The translations under genes and the position numbers were made by a program. A stretch of DNA of 64,000 nt, from contig QXEO01001570.1 in the NCBI GenBank assembly GCA_007115705.1, positions 481,840 to 545,839 on the forward strand. Direction: 5' to 3'. The notes below the pieces were generated by a model. The model was given only the letters and a program-made list of their open reading frames with translations, ran no database searches and was not told where the DNA came from. The stretch is from Dactylis glomerata. Taxonomy: Eukaryota > Streptophyta > Magnoliopsida > Poales > Poaceae. Positions 32,401 through 41,316 of this stretch are shown one piece after another; the stretch's first letter is position 1, and every line of letters begins with the position of its first letter.

Positions 32401-33149
32401 GGGCATGCTTCCAAATTCTCGTACTCCTCACCGCGGTAGAGGATGCAGTCATTAATGCATGCATGAATCTTCTGAACCTCTAATCCTAGAGGGCAGAGAA
32501 CCTTCTTTGCTTCGTACGTACTGTCAGGCAATTCATTATCCTTTGGAAGCTTCTTCTTCATTATTTTCAGTAATTTCTCAAATCCCTTATCAGATAAACC
32601 AGTCTCTGCCTTCCATTGCAGCAACTCCAGTGTGGTACCGAGCTTTGTGTTCCCATCTTCACAGTCTGGGTACAACTTCTTTTTATGATCCTCTAACATA
32701 CCTTTTAACTTCCGCTTCTCATTCACACTTTCTGCTTCTCTGTGTGCATCTACGATGGCCCGACGAAGATCATCATCAGGCTCATCTGATGCCTCTACAT
32801 CTTCAGCTTCTCCTGTCCCTTCAGCTTCAGCTTCCCCCGTTGCAGTATCACCATATTCAGGGTACATATCATCATCCTCTTCTTCTTCATTGTCTTCCAT
32901 TATAACCCCTCTTTCTCCGTGCTTGGTCCAACAATTATAGCTAGGCATGAAACCTTTCCGAAGCAGGTGGGCGTGAATGATTTTCCAGGAAGAGTACTCC
33001 TTCTTGTTCCCACAGTCAACACATGGACAACACATAAAACCATTCTGAATATTTGCCAGAGCCACATCGCCAAAATTACGAAGACCTTCAATGAACTCGG
33101 AAGTGCGTCGGTCACCGTACATCCATTGTCGTTGGTTCATCTGCGTCAT
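29432..33149 (-). pseudogene. CACTA transposase, TNP2-type N-terminus fused to a second protein, frameshifted
   Basis: From ATG 33149 the first frame has the transposase-associated domain (MNQRQWMYGDRR, CCPCVDCGN) and an acidic linker. It should join the TNP2 domain, but at 32290-32330 the frame shifts by one base; the downstream frame picks up at MWYAPIIPRLK (32310) and stays open for 960 codons. TNP2 is recognisable (STDGMNPFGEQ, MMPVLIQGPKQPG, INDWPALSNLSG, CTHCLDKT) to about 31540. There, after FGKGPGG, it stops matching and passes into a basic, coiled, then Pro-rich protein (SPPSPRQPSPP) that leads into the Ulp1 exons. A deletion has fused two genes, and the rest of TNP2 is missing. Confidence 0.8.
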
Positions 33150-33837
33150 ATAATTAGGTTTACTAATACTATTACCGAACATCATAAATAGTAAAATGAC
33201 AAAACATGCATTTGTATCAATGACAAATAAAAGAATAGAGTTGCTAACCTCGATCGAGGAGGAAAGAACGAGGAGAAGACCTAAGTATCGCTCGGGCACC
33301 TCATATCATCTTTATTTTGTGTGAGCTTAAGTTGGTTCATGCTTTTAGGCATTTCATCAAACACCTCTTGTGCATAGGGGAAAAAACCAAACTAGCACAC
33401 CCCCTCTCACACCTTCCAAAGGAAAAAAAAACAGAGGAGAAGGCTGGTGGGCGGCTGTATTTATAGGCAGGGCCTCTAGCACCGGTCCGTGTCCAGAACC
33501 GGTGCAAAAGGGTGTCCATTAGCACCGGTTCGTGCCACGAACCGGTGCTAAAGGTGTGGCGTCTGCCACGCGGCAGACGCGACACATTTAGCACCGGTTC
33601 GTGGTACGAACCGGTGCTAATGGTTCCTAACGAACCGGTTCTAGAGCTCCACGGGCTCAATTTAGCTCTCTGGCAGCTCGAACCGGTGCTAAAGCACCCA
33701 TTTAGTCTGGGTTCGAAAGCCAACCGGTGCAAATACCGTTTGGAGCAAAAAACGAAAGCCCTATTTTCTACTAGTGTTTGTATGTATTGGTAATGTCATT
33801 TTCCTATACGAATTACGGAATTAGTTGTAGTATGGAA

Positions 33838-33966
33838 CATTTTGCGATCGGCGGAGATAAGACGGAGTCGACCTTTACCCTTCTCGCTGCTGGAACATCT
33901 CTAATCGCACTGATAGTAATGCTGTTTTTCTTGCAGGTGATATCAATGTTGTTTAAAGAACACTAA
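33838..33966 (+). pseudogene. Possible last captured exon in the Helitron
   Basis: The frame from ATG 33832 reads a hydrophobic peptide (LLAAGTSLIALIVMLFFLQ) and ends in TAA at 33964-33966. AG acceptors lie just upstream (33830). Its style fits a membrane protein like that of the 27336-27437 exon, but the phases do not join directly, so an exon may be missing. I do not recognise the family. Confidence 0.3.
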
Positions 33967-34569
33967 AGGATTTCTGAAGAGGGACAATTTCAAACCAAAC
34001 GCTTGTATCATGAATTTTGGGATTGTTACTCTTAGCACTCCTGACTCCTGAAGTCAATATTGCAGCCCAGAACTGGTGGCGCTCACGCGAGGTTAGTGGC
34101 AAGGTTATATCCATGACAACCGCCAGCAAGTGCAAGATATCTGCCTTGTTCTAGCTGACGACAAACCAAATGATACTTACGATGATTGCTTGTTTCATTG
34201 TGTTCTTTTTCTACCAATCATGTCAAGTCCGGGATTCTTCCTCATTTGTACACAACACATGAACATTTGATGATGATGTTGCATACTTTATACGGGAGTA
34301 TGTAGGATGATAATAAACCAAGGAAGCAAACTTTTACACATTTTTTCTAAATTAAAAAAATCCCTGCTATTGAACGAGAAGCTCTTGGTCGCAAAAAGAA
34401 GTGGACATTCATCAAAAATTAAGACTACGGTGGATAATATTGCATAGTAGATTTTTTAATCTATTTTGCTTCAAATTAGCATTAAATTGCAAAATTTGTT
34501 AACTAAGCTTATTATTCATGTGCTTCTGAATTTTAAATGAATCGTGTGTTGCACGTGCAAACTTACTAG

Positions 34570-35462
34570 TAAAATGAAAGAAGGTAGAGGGTACTCTAAC
34601 AATGATCCACTTGCATTTCTATTTACGAGTTGAACATTTAGACTTTCCAGGACCAAAAAGAAACGATTCCAATACTGAGACGTTTTCTGCGGAGAATGAT
34701 TTTTGGACCAACCAAGTATTGTCACGTGGCAACTTAATTAACTTGTTTTAATGGCAGAGATCTCACTTATCTCTTCTGAGATACTACAATTCGAAAGCTC
34801 TCTTTTTATTTTATTTTCCAAAGAAATACAGAGCCATGAGGCATGCCAACATATCATGAAGCAAGACTCTATCCATACTTGTACAATGGTAGAGAAGGCA
34901 CGCCTTCTCTTAGCCTTTTATATAGAGAAAACATTAGATATAATTTGTAGAATGCGTTATTTTTTATTATCATCTCTAGCAATTGATAGAGTTAATTAAA
35001 TTTTAGGAAATTGTATTATTATGGAAGACATATGATGCAATGGAGAAACTAGTCTTCTCATTCCTTTTTTCCCCATACGCCTTTAAACTGGAGCCGGGTT
35101 CCATTATCAAAGGAGTCTCATTCCTTAGCTAAGGAAAGACAATCTTTTCTTTATTTATTCTCTCTTCTCAAACTAAGGAAAAATTCTATGTGGCAACCGT
35201 AAGAAAAAGCAGACATCATCTCTTTGTACATGAACCAACAATCCCGCCACCACCTAGGCATGATTATCATATGTTTCCTTAAAAAATGCAGGATTGCAGG
35301 ATTGCCTAATTGGCACTCCAGGTTACTGGTATAGGCATCATCCAAACAACAACATGAACCTGTCAAGCAACTACGTACACAAAGCACGCACGTTCGGAAA
35401 CACAAAATGAGGTCATTCGCAGTTTCTTTTTCTAGATAACACACATCACGCATATGTGTATA
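34570..35462 (+). repeat. Copy B of the tandem segment, right part
   Basis: It continues copy B (6425-6479) beyond the Helitron. It parallels copy A from about 5796 onward but lacks the MITE. It carries a copy-B-specific insertion at about 34881-35228. Confidence 0.75.
34881..35228. mobile_element. Copy-B-specific insertion of about 345 bp, possible MITE
   Basis: Copies A and C run straight from CATACTT into GAACCAACAATCC, but copy B has about 345 extra bases here. Both edges carry GTAC (34881-34884 and 35225-35228). The ends are only weakly inverted (TACAATGGTAGAG versus the complement TACAAAGAGATG). A small DNA transposon is likely but the superfamily is unclear. Confidence 0.4.
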
Positions 35463-35767
35463 TCCGCATAATCTCTCTCGCGTGTCAATAAGATAATCCA
35501 TAGCGTTTGTAAACACTCTCGGAGGTATGGATCGTTACCGCCACCTATTTATACTCATTGTAAGCCGTCAGCTAGGGTGAATCGCATGATAAGATAACTC
35601 AAAGCGTTTATAAACATTCACGATATACTGAAGTTTTGCTGGCTAGCGCCCGTGATTTTTACCTCTCTTTGTTGGAGAGAATTTTTCACGTTAAAATACT
35701 GTATCTCTGTGCTGTGATTTTTTCTCGTTCTTCGAGATTATCTATCACGTATGTAATAATGAGGATG

Positions 35768-36107
35768 ACAACATGTCATGAAGTAAGACTCCATGCATAC
35801 TTACCGAACCAATAATCCCGCCACCATCCACGCATGATTATCATATTTTTCCTTAAAAATGCATTTTATGCAGAATGCAGGTTTGCTGGTTTAGGCATCA
35901 TCATCCACATGAACCTGTCAATGATTAGCATATGTTTCCTTAAAACATGTATTTATGCATGATTGTCTGATTGGCAGTACATGTTTACTCCACATGAACC
36001 TGTCAAACAACCACCCACGCCAGAATACACGCACGTCCGGAAACACAAAATGAGGTCATTCGCAGTTTCTTTTTCTAGACAACACACATCACGCATATAT
36101 GTATATC
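35768..36107 (+). repeat. Copy C of the tandem segment, partial
   Basis: It matches the right half of copies A and B, from CATGTCATGAAGTAAGACT to CACACATCACGCATAT. Inside it a unit ending CCACATGAACCTGTCA is doubled (35909 and 35991). The stretch 35463-35767 between B and C is AT-rich and shows nothing I can name. Confidence 0.75.
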
Positions 36108-36640
36108 AGCATAGTCTCTCTCGCGTGTCAATAATTCCTTGTGCTCGGAGTATAATGCTCCTTCGAGGAGCCGGCGACGAAATGCAATGCGACGCGATGC
36201 AAGCCAAGCCAAGCGACCCCTCGAGATCCGAAACGGGGAAAGGCTAGGGTGCCAAGGCAAGCAACGGGAACCGTTAAGCGGTCGTGTTAATTTCAGTAAT
36301 AAACGAGCGCTCACCGAAAGCTCGCAAGCTAAGCCCTCGTCCAGCCAGCCAGCTAGCTACAGAGATAGATCGATCACCGGCCGGTTGCCGCGCCACCACT
36401 CAACGGACGCGTGTTTGGCTGCGCCGCGGCGGTGCGGCGGATCTGTTCATCAGCGTGCGCGGCGACGTGAGATCGCGCGCGTCGTACGGCTTTGACTGGT
36501 GCCCACACGCTTGCGGTTCGAGTAAAAGCAGCAGGGGCAAAATCAATCGGATGATCGGGACCCGTATCGATCTCCCCACGCGCGACGCGAATCCGGGCGT
36601 AGTGCCGTTGAGTCTACCTTGTTCAGGCATGAATATAGCA
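36108..36640. other. GC- and CpG-rich unassigned region
   Basis: This contrasts with its AT-rich surroundings and looks like the upstream region or first exon of a gene (CGCG words, CAGCCAGCCAGCTAGCTA-like repeats). Several short frames are open but none resembles a known protein. It stops where the decayed Copia C2 begins. Confidence 0.3.
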
Positions 36641-37673
36641 CATCTTGAAAATTAGTACTAATGACCATATAAGGTTCATAAGATGTTATTGACATAATAT
36701 TCATGTGAGCTAACTTTGACCTATCATGAGAAGCTAAAAGATTTTCATGGGAGTTAGAGAGCTCTATGACTTTATTCTAAATTTTTCAGAATTGCTAGTT
36801 AGCAAATAGTAACTCAAAAATGCTCTTTTAAAATAAATGCTTCACAATAAATAGAGCTAATAGCACGAGCATCATCATTAAAAGCAAGAGAAGAAGGCAA
36901 CTTGAAACATTATATTAAACAAGAAGTTTTAAGTTGCTTGTGTGACCCGGAGACTTTAATTTGGCATATAATCTTTGGTTTCTTCTACATTGTTAGCAAC
37001 ACTAATATTAGAGAAAATAGAGACATTTTTATCATGGCAACAAGGCATAACAAGCATATCATCATGAGATTTCTTCAAGCAATTTCTACATGGTATACAA
37101 GGAGTATGAACACAAGCATGTAAACCATTATTTGTGCTACATGTGGTCAAGTACAAAGATAGAACATTGCAATGAGATAGAGATGGAGGAGCATCAGTAG
37201 CAAGCTTAAAATTAGCATTGCAATTTCTATCACCACTCACCATATTATTATCTTATGTCTTGCCACACGTTGGTGAAGTGGAAGGAAAACAATCATCCTT
37301 AATAATATTGAACATATCATATTTTTCTTGAAGTTATGTTCATAACTCATGAGCGCTCCAAAAATGCATGATTGTGAAGATAACAACATTGCTCAAAGCA
37401 TTAACAACAAATGAGTAGCTTGAGAATTGAGATATAGATTTTTCACATCCTATAAAGATAGATTTTGAGAATTCTTTGGAGGAGAAAAACCCATATCTAC
37501 AATTCGCTCTATATTTGGGTTCATGACCAAAGAATATTAAGCATCTGGATTCATTTCGTATATTATAATTTGTGTCATCGAATATAAAATTATCACTATG
37601 CACTAATCCCTTAGCTGACATCTTTTTCTAAAGGCGGTGAAGCCTAAAATGAGAAACCTAGATCTCATTCCAA
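36641..37673 (-). pseudogene. gag: C2: decayed gag region of a Maximus-like Copia
   Basis: On the minus strand 37621-37340 reads a Gag start (MSAKGLVHSDNFIFDD, then TNYN), like the N-terminus of Maximus/SIRE-type Gag in grasses. 37243-36956 reads the Cys-rich block (HACVHTPCIPCRNC) typical of the same Gag further on, in another frame with stops. Next to the LTR a degenerate copy of the complement of TTGGTATCAGAGC is visible at about 37658-37673. Many indels and stops show an old copy. Confidence 0.6.
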
Positions 37674-38092
37674 TTGAAAAGGACCTCGATGTCTCCTAGA
37701 AGGGGAGGGGCTGAATAGGCGACTTAAAGCTTTTACATAATTGGCTTGGGCAAATGTGGGAATAAAACTAGCGTTTAATTTTTCAAGCACAAAACATAAA
37801 TAAACTAAGCTCAACTATGTGCACCAACAACTTATAATAAGAAAGACAAGTAGCAAGGTGATAGCATGATATATAACTTCAATCTCGATGGCTAGCTATC
37901 ACAAATGTACAATGAGTAAGTAGTGGAGCTCGAATAATAAATACCGAGGTACGAAGGAGACGAAGATGTATCCCGAAGATCACTTCCAAAGGAATATAAT
38001 CTCCGTTTGAGAGGTGCGGCAACGTAATGCTACCCAAACGCCACAAGAGGTCTCACCTTGAGATGTGGTAGCACGATGCCCACAACCTTCAA
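37674..38092 (-). repeat. C2 LTR, left fragment
   Basis: It begins TGAAAAGGACCTCGATGTC and follows the complement of the solo LTR at 55008-57232 from that LTR's 3' end for about 420 bp, with moderate divergence. It breaks off near 38092 where unrelated, G4-like sequence begins. Confidence 0.7.
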
Positions 38093-39022
38093 CAGTATGG
38101 CGGATGCAGCTTGGCTGGTGTGGACTACTGATAATGCATGGCGGATGTAGTTTGGCCGCCATACACGCATACTACTTCGTCAGATCGATGGCAGTTGATC
38201 GCGAAGCGTCCAACATACCGGTTTTTTGCCTCCGTTGCCATAGCTTTACATCTGCCACGAACGGCACCCTCGTCGCGAAATTATTTTTCTGCTACAACAT
38301 CGCCGGCATCGCGGATCACTCCGACTACGTTCAAACAGCTAAGTCCCCATTTATATTTAATATTTTATATTTGTTTATGATCATGAGATAAAGATTGGTT
38401 CACTCATATTCTGAGTCTTTTACCGCTTTCGTTTTGATCATAACTTTTCCACGATTTGCCTTGCGCTCGTGAATAAATTTTGACTGGCTTGCCTCTAAAG
38501 GCGCCGGTATTATGCAAACATCCGCCATCCGGCGTTAGCTTAAGTTTTCTGGCGTACACGTTTTCTGATGTTTTATATGTGGATTCCCGAGTAGTGACAT
38601 TTTGGCACTTTAAAGCTGCCATCCGTTTCCAAGGTTTTGGACGGCTGCTATTAAGCGCTATCGCCTTGGTGGATTGTTCGTGCAAAAGTTTGCCATCTCA
38701 CGAAAAGTTAAGCATATAAACCGGAAGAACGGATAAACCAGCACTTGCTAAAAATCATATTAAATGCACATGAACTGTTCAAGATAGTCGAGTTTTTTCC
38801 GCCTTGACAGTTTTATGTTGTTCAACTGCTGCATAGTTTCAGCTTTAAAACATATGTTCAATGGCCGTACCCGCCTTGCATTTGTTCGTTGAACACAAGA
38901 ACGATTTAATACAATTGTGTTTTGTTTCATGTCACAGGTACATATGACGCTTGGACGCTTTGCTGGTGCCCGATCAGAGGTGTTTTTGAGCCATTCAGCT
39001 CAAATACCCGGGGCTACCTTCG

Positions 39023-39310
39023 ATGGCAGCCCAAATCTGCCATGCAGCGGCCACCGTCGACAGCAGCCCAAATCTGCCATGGAGCAGTCACCTTTGATGG
39101 CAGCCCAAATCTGCCATGGAGCGGCCACTTTCGATGGCAGCCCAAATCTGCCATGGAGCGGCACCCTGGAGAAGTCCGCCATGGAGCAGACCGCCTTGAG
39201 TCCGCCATGGAGTGGCCACCTTGGAGCAGTCCGCCATGGAACAAGATGCCTTGAGACCGCCATGGAGTAGGATGCCTTGAGGTCACCTTGGAGCAGGCCG
39301 CCTTGGAGCT
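39023..39310. repeat. Degenerate tandem repeat in G4
   Basis: Four units of about 36 bp with the core AAATCTGCCATGGAGCGGC are followed by five or six shorter units of 26-29 bp with CCGCCATGGAGC. The related word GCCATGCCATGGCAGATTCC recurs three times in the G4 LTR (about 40214-40290). Confidence 0.8.
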
Positions 39311-39414
39311 GGCCGCTTGGGGGCTGCGACCACATTATGTTGATCTAATAACTGGTGAAGTTCTCTAAGAGCATCAAGCCGGATTTTTAAGTGAATTCCA
39401 CCTTGACACTCGCG

Positions 39415-39722
39415 GGATACACCGAAGCTAAATTTTGTGAAGTTCTCTTAGAGCATTGCGCCGGATAAAAATCCGCCATAACGCTCGGGGGCTACTCATC
39501 GCATTTTAACTACGTAGTTCTCTTAGAGCCCTATGCCGGATAGAAATCCGCCATAACGCTCGGGGGCTACAGCTAGCAAAAAATCCTAAGTCTTCTGAGA
39601 GCACCGCTAGGAAAATTGCGTAGCGGTGCTCGGGGGCTACAGGTTAATATTCTATGTAGTTTCTCTAAGAGCACCTTGATGGATTCTCTATGAGAACCCG
39701 CCATGGCGCTCGGGGGCTACAC
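39415..39722 (+). repeat. Repeated PPT-like units in G4
   Basis: Four units of about 70-95 bp each contain TTCTCT(T/A)AGAGC near the start and end in GCTCGGGGGCTAC (39489, 39557, 39637 and 39708). The real polypurine tract before the LTR has the same GGGGGCTAC end, so these look like duplicated PPT modules. Confidence 0.75.
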
Positions 39723-40081
39723 ATGGTGTAAAAGCATCGAAGTTCAAAAACATAAGCAGTGCGATAATTTTGCGCTCACTGTTTGGTAAGCTTGGAGGCA
39801 ACATCTTATACTGAAAAGAACGTTCCTTGAGCTCGGAAAAAATACTAGTTATCCGCCTTGGATTCGTTCGCAGTAGCATACCAGCATGTATCTGGAGAAT
39901 TGCCCTGCAAGTATGAGACGTCATTGGTCCGCCTAAAGTTCTAGGCGGATAAAATTTATTCTTTGGGGGCTCTACGAGATCTTTCACGCGACTATCTTGA
40001 AGATGAAGATGAAGACGAAGATAAAAAGCCCATCAAGCAATGAAGACAGAAGAGAAGATCTCAAAGAACTCCGGGGGCTAC

Positions 40082-40742
40082 TGTTGTGGATATACCAAAC
40101 GGGTATACCAGTGACGTAGTCTCATACCGGCAAACCAGGGTGGCCCATGGAGGTGGTATGGCGGATAGCCAACCGGGCGGCCTAGTTGCTAGTGGTATGG
40201 CGGATTGAAGGCTGCCATGCCATGGCAGATTCCATGCTGCCATGCCATGGCAGATTCCCAGACGCATCCATGCCATGGCAGATTCCCGGATAGCAGGAGC
40301 TTATGGCAGATTCAATGCTGCCATACCATGGTGGTTTACTGGACGCAGGAGCTTATGGCGGATCCGAAGACAGGCCCATGACAGGTTGCCTTGTAGTACA
40401 CGCATAGGACTTAGTCTAGGACTCCATATTGTATCCGCCCCGGAACCACCGTGATGCCCACGCCAGGCGCCTTTATAAGCCGGCGTGGAGGAGCCCTTGA
40501 GGCCAGGAGATAGCTAGAATAGCTAAGACATAGCAGATCGCATCGCGACCAACACAACCATTGTAACCTGTACACATTGTGCCATTATAGTGAGTTGTAG
40601 CAGGATGTAGCGATCCTCCACCGCGGGGGCGTGAACCTGGGTAATCCCTGTCTATCACCGTCCCGGGCACCAGATCGCCTATCCCCTCTTTCTATCGCCT
40701 TGAGGTACCCCTCATGGCATATGTGTCGTAAGAACCACGACA
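40082..40742 (+). repeat. G4 3' LTR
   Basis: It runs from TGTTGTGGATATACC to AACCACGACA. Upstream repeats of GCCATGGCAG words lie before a TATA-like TTTATAAG at 40471-40478. The ending resembles a common grass Gypsy LTR end that precedes a TTGGCGCC primer site. Confidence 0.75.
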
Positions 40743-40944
40743 CTCACCTCAAGATGTGGAGGCACGCTACTCACAGAGTGCCACAAAGGCTTACCTTATT
40801 CTTCCCGAGCTCTCGCACAATGCAAGATGTCACTATTCACTATGAAATTCCTGAGGGAGGTCACCAAACCCCTACAAGCTTGAGGCTATCTCAACAAATT
40901 AATTGGAGGCTCCCAAGTAAATGCAACAAAGGCCACAAAGCCGT
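40743..40944 (-). repeat. C2 LTR, middle fragment
   Basis: Resembles the complement of the Maximus-like solo LTR around 56650-56900, for example GGAGGCTCCCAA. It is cut on the right by G2. Confidence 0.6.
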
Positions 40945-41279
40945 TGACAAGGGTATAGCTAATAGAGCCCACTATCTGTGTACCCTTGAGGCCCGTTAAG
41001 CCAGGCCCAGGCATAGTCATAGTTGAAATATGAGTCTGTATCGTATAGGGATGTTGTAATTTGTATTGAACCCCACCGTTTCCTTGAGACCTGGCCACCT
41101 ATATATAGGGGCCAGGAGAGGCCGGCCAGGGACAGACTGAGATTGAGCTAAGTTCAGTACCAAGATTATTCTCGATACACGCCTTATTTGACTAATCTTT
41201 ACCTTCAAGTTCATCCGATGCCCTTTTCCCCCGATCCTAAGTCCTTCATCTTGGACATTTGTCGAGTTAACCATCGTCA
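40945..41279 (+). repeat. G2 5' LTR
   Basis: It starts TGACAAGGGTATAG and ends CCATCGTCA, with TATATATA at 41100-41107. The primer site TTGGCGCCGACCGTGGGGAC follows at 41281. Confidence 0.9.
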
Positions 41280-41316
41280 ATTGGCGCCGACCGTGGGGAC
41301 TCTGGGCGTTGGAATC

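Larger units (their letters stand above)
27929..33776 (-). mobile_element. CACTA (En/Spm) DNA transposon, internally deleted
   Basis: The ends are CACTGGTGGAAA at the left and TTTCTACTAGTG at the right, with 3-bp TSD TTT (27926-27928 and 33777-33779). Subterminal arrays of ACCGGTGC and its complement lie at 27955-28135 and 33480-33735, as expected for transposase binding sites in this superfamily. The 5.85-kb element encodes a transposase-like gene on the minus strand. It is shorter than typical autonomous grass CACTAs and lacks the central part of the TNP2 transposase. Confidence 0.93.
6480..34569 (+). mobile_element. Non-autonomous gene-capturing Helitron, enlarged by nested insertions
   Basis: The left end is TCTCTACTTCTCTA, a near match to the plant Helitron 5' consensus, preceded by A (6479). 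The right end is CTAG (34566-34569), five bases after the palindrome TTGCACGTGCAA (34549-34560) and followed by T (34570). Helitrons start with TC, end with CTRR after a short hairpin, and insert between A and T. Copy A (around 5795) has the uninterrupted site TTTTTATAAAA, matching the joined flanks. Removing G1, S1, the CACTA element and their target duplications leaves about 1.5 kb. No Rep/helicase gene is present, so it is non-autonomous. It carries captured exons at 6735-6934, 27336-27437 and 33838-33966. Confidence 0.85.
38093..40742 (+). mobile_element. G4: 5'-truncated Ty3/Gypsy element with 3' LTR
   Basis: Only the 3' part remains: a non-coding internal stretch, PPT (CCGGGGGCTAC, 40072-40081... 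ending just before 40082) and a 661-bp LTR at 40082-40742. No gag or pol is present. The right junction is followed by CTCAC, but no matching duplication is found on the left, so the 5' part was lost together with some flank. It is a different family from G1/G2/G5. Confidence 0.7.

Noticed and set aside
6480..34569. Endogenous pararetrovirus among the RT-bearing segments
   Set aside because: Every RT segment comes with LTRs, a primer site and an integrase with DDE residues. No movement protein or coat protein words of caulimoviruses are seen.
39023..39310. CRISPR-like array
   Set aside because: The repeats are tandem and degenerate, with no unique spacers, in a plant retrotransposon.
39000..39335. 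Two overlapping ORFs of about 110 aa on each strand in G4
   Set aside because: They are translations of the tandem CCATGG repeat; all frames are open because the unit lacks stops. No family similarity.
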